Made by a program: the position numbers and the translations under genes | In this document: one piece after another, positions 1 to 8,771 of the stretch | How positions within the stretch are numbered: position 1 is the stretch's first letter | How the letters are laid out: every line of letters starts with the position of its first letter | Notes under the pieces: model-generated | The model's database searches: none | Seen by the model: the letters and a program-made list of their open reading frames with translations, nothing else | What the model was told of the DNA's origin: nothing | Source of the DNA: Prevotella sp. | GTDB taxonomy: Bacteria > Bacteroidota > Bacteroidia > Bacteroidales > Bacteroidaceae | Assembly: GCA_017524385.1 (NCBI GenBank) | Contig: JAFWSS010000229.1 | Span: 1-54,551 of the forward strand | Reading direction: 5' to 3' | Length of the DNA stretch: 54,551 nucleotides

Positions 1-95
1 ATATCATCGTCAAGCAGGGGTTACGCTTCGCTCCACCACCTGCCTGTGGTCGTCCCAGCCCTTCGGGCTTCACTTCACAACCGGTAGCCATACAA
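1..95. repeat. Dispersed intergenic repeat, left copy
   Basis: The first 95 bases are the reverse complement of 53560-53654, with one visible mismatch (near 85) over the stretch compared by eye. No gene is encoded. The two copies lie at opposite ends of the window in inverted orientation. This is direct sequence observation; that it belongs to a multicopy intergenic repeat family is inference. Confidence 0.85.
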
Positions 96-454
96 GATAA
101 ATCCTAGTTTTGTAAGATGTTTTTACTTCCGAAACTTAAGTGACATCATTTCTCTGCCAGCATACTGTTTTTTGCTCCAGATTTACCAGAACGACCGTGA
201 CAGATGGAGGGGGCCATTCATTTCATACAACAAACAAAGGGGTTCATACATCCGGGTTTCGTTCTCTTGATAGAATGGAACCCTACGATGTATCTTTGCG
301 TTAGAAAAAACAAAATAGTAATGAAAATAAAGTATTTATTGGCTTATTTCATACAACAAGCAGGTCTTGCTTGTCATCTTAAGAAGACAACATGACATGT
401 ATTAGAAGACGATGAAGTATTAGTAACATAATTGCCATTTCAAAATATAAGAAC
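96..454. other. Intergenic leader region, no gene
   Basis: Beyond the repeat there is AT-rich non-coding sequence. A 14-base string ATTTCATACAACAA occurs twice (near 220 and 347), and CCGAAACTTAAGT near 130 recurs near 53885. A 63-codon open frame at 204-395 has no recognisable features and is not called. The promoter at 267-298 implies a leader of about 150 nt before the radical SAM gene. Confidence 0.6.
267..298 (+). promoter_or_regulatory. Bacteroidota-type promoter for the radical SAM gene
   Basis: A TTG at 267-269 lies 21 bp before TATCTTTG at 291-298, fitting the -33/-7 pattern of the Bacteroidota primary sigma factor. It points toward the gene beginning at 455. Confidence 0.55.
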
Positions 455-1887
455 ATGAAAGTAAAAATGATTCTGCCTGCCTTGCAGGAAGCCGACAGCC
501 CGTATTGGCGTCCCATCAAGTACTCTTTGTTCCCGCCATTGGGACTTGCCACATTGGCGGCTTATTTCCGTGACGACGACGAAGTGGAGATTGTGGACCA
601 GCACGTGGAGAAGTTGACACTTGACGACACGCCCGACTTGGTTTGCATCCAAGTGTATGTGACCAATGCCTACCGTGCCTACAAGATTGCCGACCACTAC
701 CGTCGGCAAGGCACCTATGGGTCATGGGCGGACTTCATGTCACATCGCTGCCCGACGAGGCGGCGCAACATGCCGACACCATCCTGCTTGGACCAGGCGA
801 AGAGGCATTCCCGCGCTTTGTCAACGACCTCCGCGAAGGTCATCCACAAAAGCGCTACGTGGCCCGCTGGCGCTCCATAGAGGATATGCCACCTGTGCGC
901 CGCGACCTCATCAAGCGAGAGAAATACTTCGTGCCCAATTCGCTCGTGGTGTCACGCGGATGTCCTCATCATTGCGACTTCTGTTACAAAGATGCCTTCT
1001 ATGGAGAGGGGAAGTCGTTCTATACACAACGTGTCGATGAGGCACTGGCGGAAATCGACCGCCTGCCGGGACGCCACCTCTATTTCCTCGACGACCATCT
1101 GTTGGGCAATCCCCGTTTCGCAGCAGAACTCTTCGAAGGCATGCGAGGCATGGGACGCGTGTTCCAGAGTGCCGCCACCGTCGCCTCCGTGCTGAAGGGC
1201 GACCTGATAGAGAAGGCTGCCGAGGCGGGCCTGCGCAGCGTCTTCCTTGGCTTCGAGACGTTCTCTCCCGAGAACCTACGTTCGAGCAACAAACTGCAAA
1301 ACCTCTCGAAGGACTATGTGGCCGCCGTGGAACGTCTGCACAGCCTGGGAATCATGATCAACGGCAGTTTCGTGTTCGGTCTCGACCACGATGACAAAGA
1401 CGTGTTCCGCCGGACGGTGGACTGGGGCATCGAGCACAGCATCACCACGGCCACTTTCCACATCCTCACTCCCTATCCAGGAACGCGGCTGTTCCAACAG
1501 ATGGAGCGCGACGGGCGCATCACATCCTATGACTGGAGCAAGTATGACACACGCACAGTGGTGTATAAAACCATCGGACTCTCGCCAGAAGAGTTGAAGC
1601 AAGGCTACGACTGGGCATACAAGGAATTCTATTCCTGGAGCAACATCTTCCGTGCAAGTTTTGGCCACGACAACCTGAAGCAACAGTTGGCGCACCTGCT
1701 CTACATGGGTGGATGGAAGAAATTCGAACCGTTCTGGAACTTCATGATCCGATATGGAAATCTCAACCGCATGTTGCCCGTCTTGGAGACCCTGCTGTCC
1801 AACACCAAGAACAGGAAATCTGCAAGCCATTCGGAATCTTCTCTCACGACAACCATGAAATCGATGATAGGGAAAGCGGCATTATAA
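455..1887 (+). pseudogene. B12-binding-type radical SAM protein, frameshifted
   Basis: Two overlapping frames together encode one protein of about 477 residues. The first (from ATG 455) carries the N-terminal Rossmann-like B12-binding-type half up to TY near 718. The second frame resumes at VMGGLHVTSLPDEA near 721 and holds the radical SAM core with SRGCPHHCDFCY (CxxxCxxC, the 4Fe-4S ligands) and a C-terminal domain typical of this family. The shift is explained by loss of one base near 719-721 (TATGGGTCATGG where TATGTGGTCATGG would be in frame). Both halves look intact, so this is either a very recent mutation or a sequencing error. No DxHxxG cobalamin motif is evident, so B12 binding is uncertain. 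The substrate is unknown. Confidence 0.85.
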
Positions 1888-1948
1888 CATGCCCTCCCTG
1901 TCGGCGATGAAAAATCTTGAACCATCTTACCTAACAATCATAAAGACA

Positions 1949-2554
1949 ATGAAAAAGTATTTAAGAATCATAGGGATTGCTCTTATCTCCTGCATCATGG
2001 TGTCCTTCTGCATCCCGAAAGGAGGACCAGACCTGGAAACGTTTATCAACAGCCATGAGCAAATCAACAAAAGCAATTCGTCATATGAAATCCTTGTGGA
2101 TTTCTCTAAACCATCCTGTGAGGACAGGCTGTTCATTTATGACGTATCCCATGACCAGAAGTTGGTTTACTCAGGTGTGGTCCTTCATGGATGTGGAGGT
2201 GCAAGCACACCTTCAAAACCAGAGTTCAGCAATGAGATAGGCAGCCACTGTTCCTCGCTTGGTGAATACACCCTTGAAGGACTAGTGACGATGAAAAATG
2301 GAAAGGAAGCCATCAAACTCAAGGGATGGAGCGACACCAACTCCAATGCAGAGGAGCGGGGCATATACATCCACACCAGCATCATGGCCACAATGCTGCC
2401 ATTCAACCTGCCAAACGCGAACTTCCCTCTGACAAAAGCCAGTGAAGGTTGTTTTGCCGTGAGCCATCACACCTATCATGCCATCAAGAAATATATGGAA
2501 ATAGACAAGGACGCAAATTGCAAAACCACGTTGATTGCATACTATGGAGAATGA
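1949..2554 (+). CDS. Secreted L,D-transpeptidase-like protein (YkuD_2 family)
   Basis: The protein has 201 residues and an N-terminal hydrophobic signal (MKKYLRIIGIALISC); an upstream in-frame ATG at 1889 would add 20 residues ahead of the signal, so 1949 is preferred. The body matches the murein L,D-transpeptidase catalytic domain family: FSNEIGSHCSSLGEYT, NAEERGIYIHTS and a late SEGCFAVS holding the predicted catalytic cysteine. Enzymes of this fold act on cell-wall peptides in the periplasm, but members of this subfamily are poorly characterised and the reaction is inferred. It lies about 60 bp downstream of the radical SAM gene on the same strand and may be co-transcribed. Confidence 0.78.
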   Translation: MKKYLRIIGIALISCIMVSFCIPKGGPDLETFINSHEQINKSNSSYEILVDFSKPSCEDRLFIYDVSHDQKLVYSGVVLHGCGGASTPSKPEFSNEIGSHCSSLGEYTLEGLVTMKNGKEAIKLKGWSDTNSNAEERGIYIHTSIMATMLPFNLPNANFPLTKASEGCFAVSHHTYHAIKKYMEIDKDANCKTTLIAYYGE

Positions 2555-2622
2555 ATGAAAGAGAAATGACGGTTGCGCCAAGTTTTTCTTCTCATTCCTA
2601 TCGATATGAGGCAAATAATGAT

Positions 2623-2630
2623 TACCTTTG
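2623..2630 (+). promoter_or_regulatory. -7 element of a possible near-leaderless promoter
   Basis: TACCTTTG at 2623-2630 fits the TAnnTTTG -7 consensus. Transcription would begin at about 2637, which is the preferred start codon of the next gene. No convincing -33 TTTG is seen upstream. Confidence 0.4.
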
Positions 2631-2636
2631 CACATC

Positions 2637-2948
2637 ATGACATTACCCAAATTCATCATCACCATGGATGGCCACCTACGCATGGGAATGGTCAACCAGC
2701 ACAAGGACTTGCTGAAGCCGGGCGACCAATGCATAGGTGGTGGCTATTACTATATCGACTACACCTCCAACCGCATCATCCTCGACCGCTCATCGTATGA
2801 CTTCGGAAAGCCGAAATGGCACCTGATCGACACGCTCGTTGTTCCTGATGCATACAGGGGGATGAGAATCGTGTATTGTTATGACGACAACTACCATGAC
2901 GACTTCGACGCGAGCGAGGAATTGCAGATCGTGTTCACCAACAAATGA
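2637..2948 (+). CDS. Conserved hypothetical protein
   Basis: A cytoplasmic protein of about 103 residues without signal peptide or membrane segment. It is rich in aromatic and acidic residues, with the strings ITMDGHLRMGMVNQHKDLL and GGGYYYIDYTSNRIILDRS. I recognise it as a type of short protein common in Bacteroidales, but know no function or named domain. The start at 2637 (MTLPKF) is preferred over 2628 because of the promoter position; 2628 would add three residues. It is convergent with the hydrolase gene downstream, sharing a terminator hairpin. Confidence 0.7.
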   Translation: MTLPKFIITMDGHLRMGMVNQHKDLLKPGDQCIGGGYYYIDYTSNRIILDRSSYDFGKPKWHLIDTLVVPDAYRGMRIVYCYDDNYHDDFDASEELQIVFTNK

Positions 2949-2985
2949 TTTCGCATTTCTCCAAAGCGTGTAACAAAAAGACAAC

Positions 2986-3015
2986 GATGGGCAGCGCCAT
3001 ATGGCACTGCCCATC
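2986..3015. terminator. Bidirectional hairpin terminator between convergent genes
   Basis: GATGGGCAG (2986-2994) pairs perfectly with CTGCCCATC (3007-3015), with an inner palindrome GCCATATGGC. On the minus strand it is followed by a T-rich run (from 2975-2979), so it best serves the hydrolase gene. A second small hairpin, GATGCC/GGCATC, sits at 3020-3044. Confidence 0.7.
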
Positions 3016-3063
3016 TTATGATGCCACTTCATTTCTGCGGCATCGTCAATCTTCACGCCAAGG

Positions 3064-3801
3064 CTATTCGTAATGCCTTATTCTCACGTCTATCCCCTCC
3101 CCTTGCAGTTGTGCCGGTAGGTTGCTGACATCCGTTTGTCCATAGTGATACGGGAACACCACCTTGGGTTTGATGACCTTTGCCGCCCTTACCAACTGCT
3201 CCGTGGTCATGGTGAAGGGTTGGTTGCATGGGAGGAACGCAATGTCGATGTCCTTGATGTCGGCCATCTCGGGAATGTCCTCGGTGTCGCCTGCAATGTA
3301 AATGCGCAATCCGTCCATGGTGATGACATAGCCGTTGTCCCTGTCTTTGGGATGGTACTGCTGTCGACCCTCCGTCGTGTTGTATGCAGGAACGGCCTCC
3401 ACCGTGATGTCGTCGGCAACCTGCATCTTGTCGCCATTCTTCATTGCCTTGCCAGAGCCATACATGTCGGCACACCTTTGGTTCATGATCAACTGGGTAT
3501 GCTCCGCCGTAAGCAATTTGATGGTCTGTGGGTCATAGTGATCGCCATGCTCATGGGTGACAAAGACAAAGTCGGCCTTGGGCATCACGCTGTAGTCCAC
3601 AGTCCTGTCACGCAGTTTGGCACAAGGGTCGATTTCTATTTCCTTGCCATTATACTCGATGCGTATGCTGGCGTGCATCAAAGCATGGAACTTGACGGTC
3701 TTCCCGCTTTTTGTGTTAAACACATCAGTTTCATAATTTCCTTGACCGTAGGCCGTTGTCAGTCCCACCATGGCCAATAAGCATGTGATAATCTTTTTCA
3801 T
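3064..3801 (-). CDS. Exported metallo-beta-lactamase-fold hydrolase (UlaG-like)
   Basis: The protein has about 245 residues and starts at MKKIITCLLAMVGLTTAYGQ, a signal peptide; the upstream ATG at 3843 would place 14 charged residues before it. The metal-binding motif THEHGDH is present, followed by a later AGDTEDIPEM and a terminal PYHYGQ histidine, the arrangement of the MBL-fold L-ascorbate-6-phosphate lactonase-like (UlaG/ComA) hydrolases. Substrate is not predictable. It stands alone, with its own strong promoter at 3879-3909 and a terminator hairpin at 2986-3015. Confidence 0.85.
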   Translation of the reverse strand: MKKIITCLLAMVGLTTAYGQGNYETDVFNTKSGKTVKFHALMHASIRIEYNGKEIEIDPCAKLRDRTVDYSVMPKADFVFVTHEHGDHYDPQTIKLLTAEHTQLIMNQRCADMYGSGKAMKNGDKMQVADDITVEAVPAYNTTEGRQQYHPKDRDNGYVITMDGLRIYIAGDTEDIPEMADIKDIDIAFLPCNQPFTMTTEQLVRAAKVIKPKVVFPYHYGQTDVSNLPAQLQGEGIDVRIRHYE

Positions 3802-3878
3802 TTTTTCTCTATCATTAAAACGTGTGGTACAATCCTCCTTCAATTACAGGCCTTGTTCCGCCTTTCATTATCTGGCTA

Positions 3879-3909
3879 CAAAGATAATAATTTTTTATAG
3901 GTTGTCCAA
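3879..3909 (-). promoter_or_regulatory. Promoter of the MBL-fold hydrolase gene
   Basis: Read on the minus strand: TTG (3907-3909), 20 bp spacer, TATCTTTG (3886-3879). This is a good match to the Bacteroidota -33/-7 pattern, about 78 bp before the start codon. Confidence 0.65.
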
Positions 3910-4083
3910 CGCATTGTTCAATTTTTTTCATCATCCCTAGCGGGTAGGAGAACCTGCTGAAGAAGCACACCTTCGTCCTGCTCGCAGCCCACAAGCACTC
4001 TATGATGGTCCCTAGCAAAGCCCAATTCGAAGGGATTTATTAAATTTTTTACTCAACTGGCTTAAAATATCCGATTTTTCATC
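3910..4083. other. Intergenic block between divergent promoters
   Basis: This gap separates the hydrolase and nadE promoters. The part at 3938-4020 is GC-richer than its surroundings and is bounded by two CCCTAGC strings (3944-3950 and 4010-4016). No RNA gene or convincing reading frame is seen; it may be a degenerate intergenic repeat. Confidence 0.35.
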
Positions 4084-4091
4084 TAAATTTG
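4084..4091 (+). promoter_or_regulatory. -7 element upstream of nadE
   Basis: TAAATTTG at 4084-4091 fits the Bacteroidota -7 consensus, giving a leader of about 70 nt before nadE. The -33 side is weak. Confidence 0.45.
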
Positions 4092-4170
4092 CACCGAGAT
4101 TGAACAACGTTTTTCTCATAAGAGCATAAGTAAAATTATCATACCAATAAAGCAAAGAACCCAAAAGACT

Positions 4171-5016
4171 ATGAATTACCAGAAAGTATTTGAGACGATG
4201 GTAAGCGAGACGGCAAAGTATCTTACCAACAGCGGACTGAAGACCATGGTGCTCGGCATCTCAGGTGGTTTGGATTCCACCGTGACGGCTGCCATCTGTG
4301 CCGAAGTAGTGAAGCAGTATCCCGAACAGCAGCTAAAATTCATCGGCGTCAGCCTGCCTTGTTCGTCAAACACGGTGGAGGAGAACGACTCTGCCAGCAC
4401 AGCAATGAAGGCATTCTGCAATGAATACTGGGTGGAGAATTTGCAGGCCCAATATCTGTTGCTGAGGGCCACCTGCGAGCAGCACTACGCCTCGACGCGC
4501 ATCTCTCAGGGCAACATCAAGGCCCGTCTGCGCATGATCTACCTCTACAACATCGCCTCGGTCACCGGCGGGTTGGTTATGGACACCGACAACCTGACAG
4601 AGCACAACCTGGGCTTCTGGACCATCCACGGCGACGTGGCTGACTACAATCCCATCGGCGGACTGTGGAAACACGAGGTCTATGAACTCTGCAAATATCT
4701 CTTCACCGAGCGTTATGCCGATGAGACCGACTTACGCCATCAAGCCCTGCGTGCCGCATATGGCATCATTCCCACCGACGGCAACGGAGTGGAAGCCGGT
4801 GGCGACATGGCGCAGATTGCTCCCGGCCACACCTACAATGATGTGGACGACATCCTTTGCACTTATTTGCAGAAGGGCAACGACGAGAAGGAAATGAAAC
4901 GCTTGAACGATGCCTATGGCGCAGAGACCGTGGAGCGCGTCCTGACCCGCCACCACCGCTCAGCATTCAAGCGCAAGCGCATGCCCATCGTAATCGAGAG
5001 GTCGCTTTACGAGTAA
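4171..5016 (+). CDS. nadE: NAD+ synthase, ammonia-dependent type
   Basis: A 281-residue NH3-dependent NAD synthetase: it adenylates nicotinic acid adenine dinucleotide and amidates it to NAD+ in the cytoplasm, the last step of NAD synthesis. The PP-loop ATP pyrophosphatase motif SGGLDST is at residues 31-37, with GNIKARLRM and DTDNLTEHNLGF (adenylate and substrate region) further on. Length is normal for a NadE without a glutaminase domain, so ammonia must come from solution or another protein. The gene stands alone and an 11-bp tandem array starts directly after its stop codon. Confidence 0.93.
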   Translation: MNYQKVFETMVSETAKYLTNSGLKTMVLGISGGLDSTVTAAICAEVVKQYPEQQLKFIGVSLPCSSNTVEENDSASTAMKAFCNEYWVENLQAQYLLLRATCEQHYASTRISQGNIKARLRMIYLYNIASVTGGLVMDTDNLTEHNLGFWTIHGDVADYNPIGGLWKHEVYELCKYLFTERYADETDLRHQALRAAYGIIPTDGNGVEAGGDMAQIAPGHTYNDVDDILCTYLQKGNDEKEMKRLNDAYGAETVERVLTRHHRSAFKRKRMPIVIERSLYE

Positions 5017-5104
5017 GGGGAGTTAAAAAGGAGTTAAAGGGGAGTTAAAGAGGAGTTAAAGAGGAGTTAAAGGGGAGTTAAAGAGGAGTTAAAGGGGAGT
5101 TAAA
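5017..5104. repeat. 11-bp tandem array abutting the nadE stop codon
   Basis: Eight contiguous copies of an 11-base unit, consensus GRGGAGTTAAA, begin on the base after the nadE stop. The array ends in GGGACGTATGT. A sister array with the same unit and the same kind of flank lies at 13360-13469. Confidence 0.9.
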
Positions 5105-5340
5105 GGGACGTATGTCCACTTCATCATCATTTTTGATTGCCATAGGGACTTACTTCCTGAATGTCTGCTTCTGTGACATACGTCCCGTGATACAGAGTAA
5201 TTTTTGGAGGTGAACTTCACTGCTTTGACGATATCATTCGCCCCACCATCCAAGAAACCATGCTCTATTGCTCCACCGCCACATCGAGGAATGTGGTCTA
5301 TGTGGTTTCACGAACCCTGACGCTTGGCAAATATCTTCAA
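5105..5340. other. Gene-free stretch with a 12-bp inverted repeat
   Basis: GGGACGTATGTC (5105-5116), directly after the array, is repeated inverted as GACATACGTCCC (5175-5186). The rest, to 5340, has no supported gene; short open frames here lack recognisable features. Confidence 0.55.
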
Positions 5341-5341
5341 C

Positions 5342-5375
5342 AAAAAAAGAGGCGGTTTTCACCGCCTCTTTTTTT
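5342..5375 (-). terminator. Intrinsic terminator of carB (bidirectional form)
   Basis: AGAGGCGG (5348-5355) pairs with CCGCCTCT (5362-5369). Runs of seven A before and seven T after make it a symmetrical terminator. It sits 17 bp past the carB stop and could also stop plus-strand transcription. Confidence 0.9.
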
Positions 5376-5392
5376 GTGATGATGATTTAATG

Positions 5393-8300
5393 TCATGAGT
5401 TGTATTCCTGCCACGACTTGATTTGGATGTCCTCCATCTTCATGGCGCAGAAAGCCTCGATGAATGCCTTTGCCAGACGCACGTTGGTCATCAGCGGGAT
5501 GTTATGGTCGATGGCAGCACGACGAATGCGGTAGCCGTTGGTGAGTTCACGCTTCGTGTGGTTCTTGGGCACGTTGATGATGAGTTCTATCTTGTGTGCA
5601 GCGATGAGGTCCATCACGTTGTCGGGCAAGTCCTCGTCGGGCCACGATACGGCCTTTGCCGGCACGCCGTTGTCATTGAAGAACTTGGCAGTTCCCGCTG
5701 TGCCGTAAATCTCATATCCGTTGCGCACCATCTCACGTGCAGGTTCCAACAAGTCCACCTTTCCTTTAGCATCACCCGAAGAGATGAGGACGCTCTTCTC
5801 CGGAAGTTTGTAACCAGTGGCTATCAAGGAGTTGAGCAGAGCCTCGTTGAGGTCTTCACCCAGGCATCCCACCTCGCCCGTACTGCTCATATCCACACCG
5901 AGCACGGGGTCGGCATTCTGCAAGCGAGCGAAAGAGAACTGCGAAGCCTTGACACCGATGCGGTCGATGTCGAACTCGCTCTTCTCCGGCGTGGTGTAAG
6001 GCACGTCGAGCATGATCTTGGTAGCCGTCTCAATGAAGTTGGTTTTTAAAATCTTACTGACGAAGGGGAAGGAACGGCTGGCCCTGAGGTTGCACTCGAT
6101 GACCTTCACCTCCCTGTTCTTCGCCAAGTACTGAATGTTGAACGGACCGCTGATATTGAGTTCCTTGGCTATCTTTCGTGAAATCTTCTTGATTTGTCGT
6201 ATGGTGGAGAAATAGACGTGCTGAGCAGGGAACACCATGGTGGCGTCGCCAGAGTGGACACCGGCATATTCGATATGCTCGCTGATGGCATATTCCACAA
6301 TCTCACCCTTGTCGGCCACGGCATCAAACTCAATCTCCTTTGTCTCAGTCATGAACTTCGACACGACGACGGGATATTCCTTCGACACCTCCGTTGCCAT
6401 CTCCAGGAATCGTCCCAATTCCTCATAGTCGTAGCAGACGTTCATCGCCGCTCCTGAGAGCACATAACTCGGACGGACAAGGACAGGGAATCCCACCTCC
6501 TTGACGAAGGCCTCGATGTCCTCGAGCGAGGTGAGCGCCCTCCATGCCGGTTGGTCGATGCCCAGTTTGTCGAGCATGGCCGAGAACTTGTCCCTGTTCT
6601 CCGCCCTGTCGATGTTCACCGGCGAGGTGCCGAGGATGGGCACGCCCTGGCGGTAGAGTTTCATTGCCAGGTTGTTGGGGATTTGTCCACCTACCGAGAC
6701 GACGACACCCTTTGGCTGCTCCAAATCGATGACATCGAGCACCCTTTCCAAGGAAAGTTCATCGAAATAGAGTCGGTCGCACATGTCGTAGTCGGTCGAC
6801 ACCGTCTCCGGGTTGTAGTTGATCATGATGCTCTTGTATCCCAACTTCCTTGCGGTGTTGATGGCGTTTACTGAGCACCAGTCAAACTCCACCGAAGAGC
6901 CGATACGGTAGGCACCCGAGCCCAAGACGATGACGCTCTTCTCGTTTTTGTAGTAGTTGACGTCATGGAACTTGTAGTTGCCCGGTTTGGCATTGTAATG
7001 GTATGTGAAATAGAGGTAGTTGGTGAGTTCGGGATGCTCACTTGCCACGGTGTTGATGCGCTTCACGGAGGGAACGATGCCCTTTGCCTTGCGGTACTCC
7101 CTGACGGCGAGGTTCTCGTTGTACATGTTGGAAGCCTCTGGCTTGAGCACGAAGCGTGCGATTTGGAAGTCAGAGAATCCGGCAGCCTTCACTGTAACAA
7201 GGAAATCGTCGGGCACCTCTTCCATACTGTTGTATTGCATGAGTTGGTGTTTGAGGTCGACGATTCTCTTGAGTCGTGAGATAAACCATTTGTCAATCTT
7301 TGTCAGTTCCTCGATGCGCTCCACGGTGTACCCCTCTTCCAAGGCCTGTGCGATGGCGAAGATGCGCAGGTCTGTCGGGTTCTCCAAGGCATCGTCGAGG
7401 TTGTCGAATTTCGTGTGGTCGTTGCCCACGAAGCCGTGCATACCCTGCCCTATCATGCGGAGTCCTTTCTGAATCATCTCCTCGAAACTCCTTCCGATGG
7501 ACATGATTTCACCCACCGATTTCATGGAAGAGCCGATTTTTCGCGAGACGCCGGCAAACTTGTTGAGGTCCCATCTCGGTATCTTGCAAATCATGTAGTC
7601 AAGTTGCGGTGCCTCATATGCTGAATTGGGCGTGCCCATCTCCCCGATTTGGTCGAGCGTATAGCCAAGAGCGATTTTCGCGGCCACGAAAGCGAGAGGA
7701 TAGCCCGTGGCCTTGCTGGCAAGTGCAGACGAGCGCGAGAGTCGTGCATTGATTTCTATGATGCGGTAGTCGTTTGTCTCAGCATTGAAAGCGAACTGAA
7801 TGTTGCATTCTCCCACGATGTCGAGGTGCTTGACGCATTTGATGGACAGTTCCTGTAGCATCTCCACCTGTTCCTGTGTCAGGGAGCAAGTGGGCGCCAC
7901 AACGATGCTTTCTCCCGTGTGGATGCCCAAAGGGTCGAAATTCTCCATCGACGCCACGGTGAAGCAGCGGTCGTTGGCATCGCGGATGACCTCGAATTCT
8001 ATCTCCTTCCATCCCTTGAGGCTTTCCTCGACGAGGATTTGCGGAGCGAAGGTGAAGGCACTCTCAGCAATCTCAATGAATTTCTTCTCGTCAGGACAGA
8101 TGCCCGACCCCAGTCCTCCTAGTGCGTATGCAGAACGTATCATGATGGGGAATCCTATGGAATGTGCAGCCTTTAGCGCGTCTTCCATATTCTCCACGGC
8201 ATGGCTCACCGGTACCTTGAGGTCCACCTCTCCGAGTTTCTTGACGAAGAGGTCTCGGTCTTCCGTGTTCATGATGGCCTCGACAGATGTTCCCAACACA

Positions 8301-8635
8301 TTCACGCCATATTTGTCAAGCGTGCCGTTGAGGTAGAGTTCCGTACCACAGTTGAGCGCCGTCTGTCCTCCAAAAGCGAGGAGAATGCCGTCGGGACGCT
8401 CCTTCTTGATGATTTCAGTGACAAACCACGGAGTGACCGGTTGGAAATACACTTTGTCTGCGATTCCCTCCGATGTCTGGATGGTTGCAATGTTGGGGTT
8501 GACGAGAACGCTGGAAATTCCCTCTTCCCTCAATGCTTTCAGCGCTTGAGAACCAGAGTAGTCGAATTCACCTGCTTGTCCGATTTTCAGTGCCCCGCTG
8601 CCTAAGACGAGGACTTTTTTGAGATTTTTTTTCAT
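5393..8635 (-). CDS. carB: Carbamoyl-phosphate synthase large subunit
   Basis: A 1080-residue protein that makes carbamoyl phosphate from bicarbonate, ammonia and two ATP for pyrimidine and arginine synthesis. The two homologous halves are clear: the first opens with GSGALKIGQAGEFDYSG, the second near residue 563 with GSGAYRIGSSVEFDW. Each contains an ATP-grasp domain, and a regulatory MGS-like domain follows from about residue 945. ATG at 8635 is preferred; a TTG at 8650 would add five residues. The opening motif resembles eukaryotic CAD-type enzymes more than E. coli CarB, which is an impression only. carA is not adjacent in this window, so the glutaminase partner must be elsewhere. Confidence 0.95.
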   Translation of the reverse strand: MKKNLKKVLVLGSGALKIGQAGEFDYSGSQALKALREEGISSVLVNPNIATIQTSEGIADKVYFQPVTPWFVTEIIKKERPDGILLAFGGQTALNCGTELYLNGTLDKYGVNVLGTSVEAIMNTEDRDLFVKKLGEVDLKVPVSHAVENMEDALKAAHSIGFPIMIRSAYALGGLGSGICPDEKKFIEIAESAFTFAPQILVEESLKGWKEIEFEVIRDANDRCFTVASMENFDPLGIHTGESIVVAPTCSLTQEQVEMLQELSIKCVKHLDIVGECNIQFAFNAETNDYRIIEINARLSRSSALASKATGYPLAFVAAKIALGYTLDQIGEMGTPNSAYEAPQLDYMICKIPRWDLNKFAGVSRKIGSSMKSVGEIMSIGRSFEEMIQKGLRMIGQGMHGFVGNDHTKFDNLDDALENPTDLRIFAIAQALEEGYTVERIEELTKIDKWFISRLKRIVDLKHQLMQYNSMEEVPDDFLVTVKAAGFSDFQIARFVLKPEASNMYNENLAVREYRKAKGIVPSVKRINTVASEHPELTNYLYFTYHYNAKPGNYKFHDVNYYKNEKSVIVLGSGAYRIGSSVEFDWCSVNAINTARKLGYKSIMINYNPETVSTDYDMCDRLYFDELSLERVLDVIDLEQPKGVVVSVGGQIPNNLAMKLYRQGVPILGTSPVNIDRAENRDKFSAMLDKLGIDQPAWRALTSLEDIEAFVKEVGFPVLVRPSYVLSGAAMNVCYDYEELGRFLEMATEVSKEYPVVVSKFMTETKEIEFDAVADKGEIVEYAISEHIEYAGVHSGDATMVFPAQHVYFSTIRQIKKISRKIAKELNISGPFNIQYLAKNREVKVIECNLRASRSFPFVSKILKTNFIETATKIMLDVPYTTPEKSEFDIDRIGVKASQFSFARLQNADPVLGVDMSSTGEVGCLGEDLNEALLNSLIATGYKLPEKSVLISSGDAKGKVDLLEPAREMVRNGYEIYGTAGTAKFFNDNGVPAKAVSWPDEDLPDNVMDLIAAHKIELIINVPKNHTKRELTNGYRIRRAAIDHNIPLMTNVRLAKAFIEAFCAMKMEDIQIKSWQEYNS

Positions 8636-8678
8636 TTGATATGATGACAAATTATCAGTTCTTCCGAAAATGACGGTG

Positions 8679-8686
8679 CAAAATTA
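8679..8686 (-). promoter_or_regulatory. -7 element upstream of carB
   Basis: TAATTTTG on the minus strand (8686 to 8679) fits the Bacteroidota -7 consensus about 45 bp before the carB start. The -33 region is T-rich but lacks a clear TTTG. Confidence 0.45.
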
Positions 8687-8771
8687 CACAAAAAAGATAA
8701 AATCAGCGTGATTATTGTCATTTTTTTGGGGGGTAAAAGTTACATTAGAGCCTTTTCGAGCTCTCGTTGTG

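Noticed and set aside
204-395. 63-codon open frame upstream of the radical SAM gene
   Set aside because: It spans the likely promoter, has no recognised features and its composition is that of non-coding AT-rich DNA.
3815-4018. 67-codon minus-strand open frame before the hydrolase gene
   Set aside because: It crosses the hydrolase promoter and has no domain; more likely a frame opened by a decayed intergenic repeat.
3910-4170. Riboswitch ahead of nadE
   Set aside because: The likely start of transcription near 4098 leaves only about 70 nt of AT-rich leader without a structured element.
5017-5104. Series of ribosome-binding sites (GGAG repeats)
   Set aside because: The GGAG strings are part of an 11-bp tandem unit with no start codon or reading frame behind them, and genes here mostly lack Shine-Dalgarno sites.
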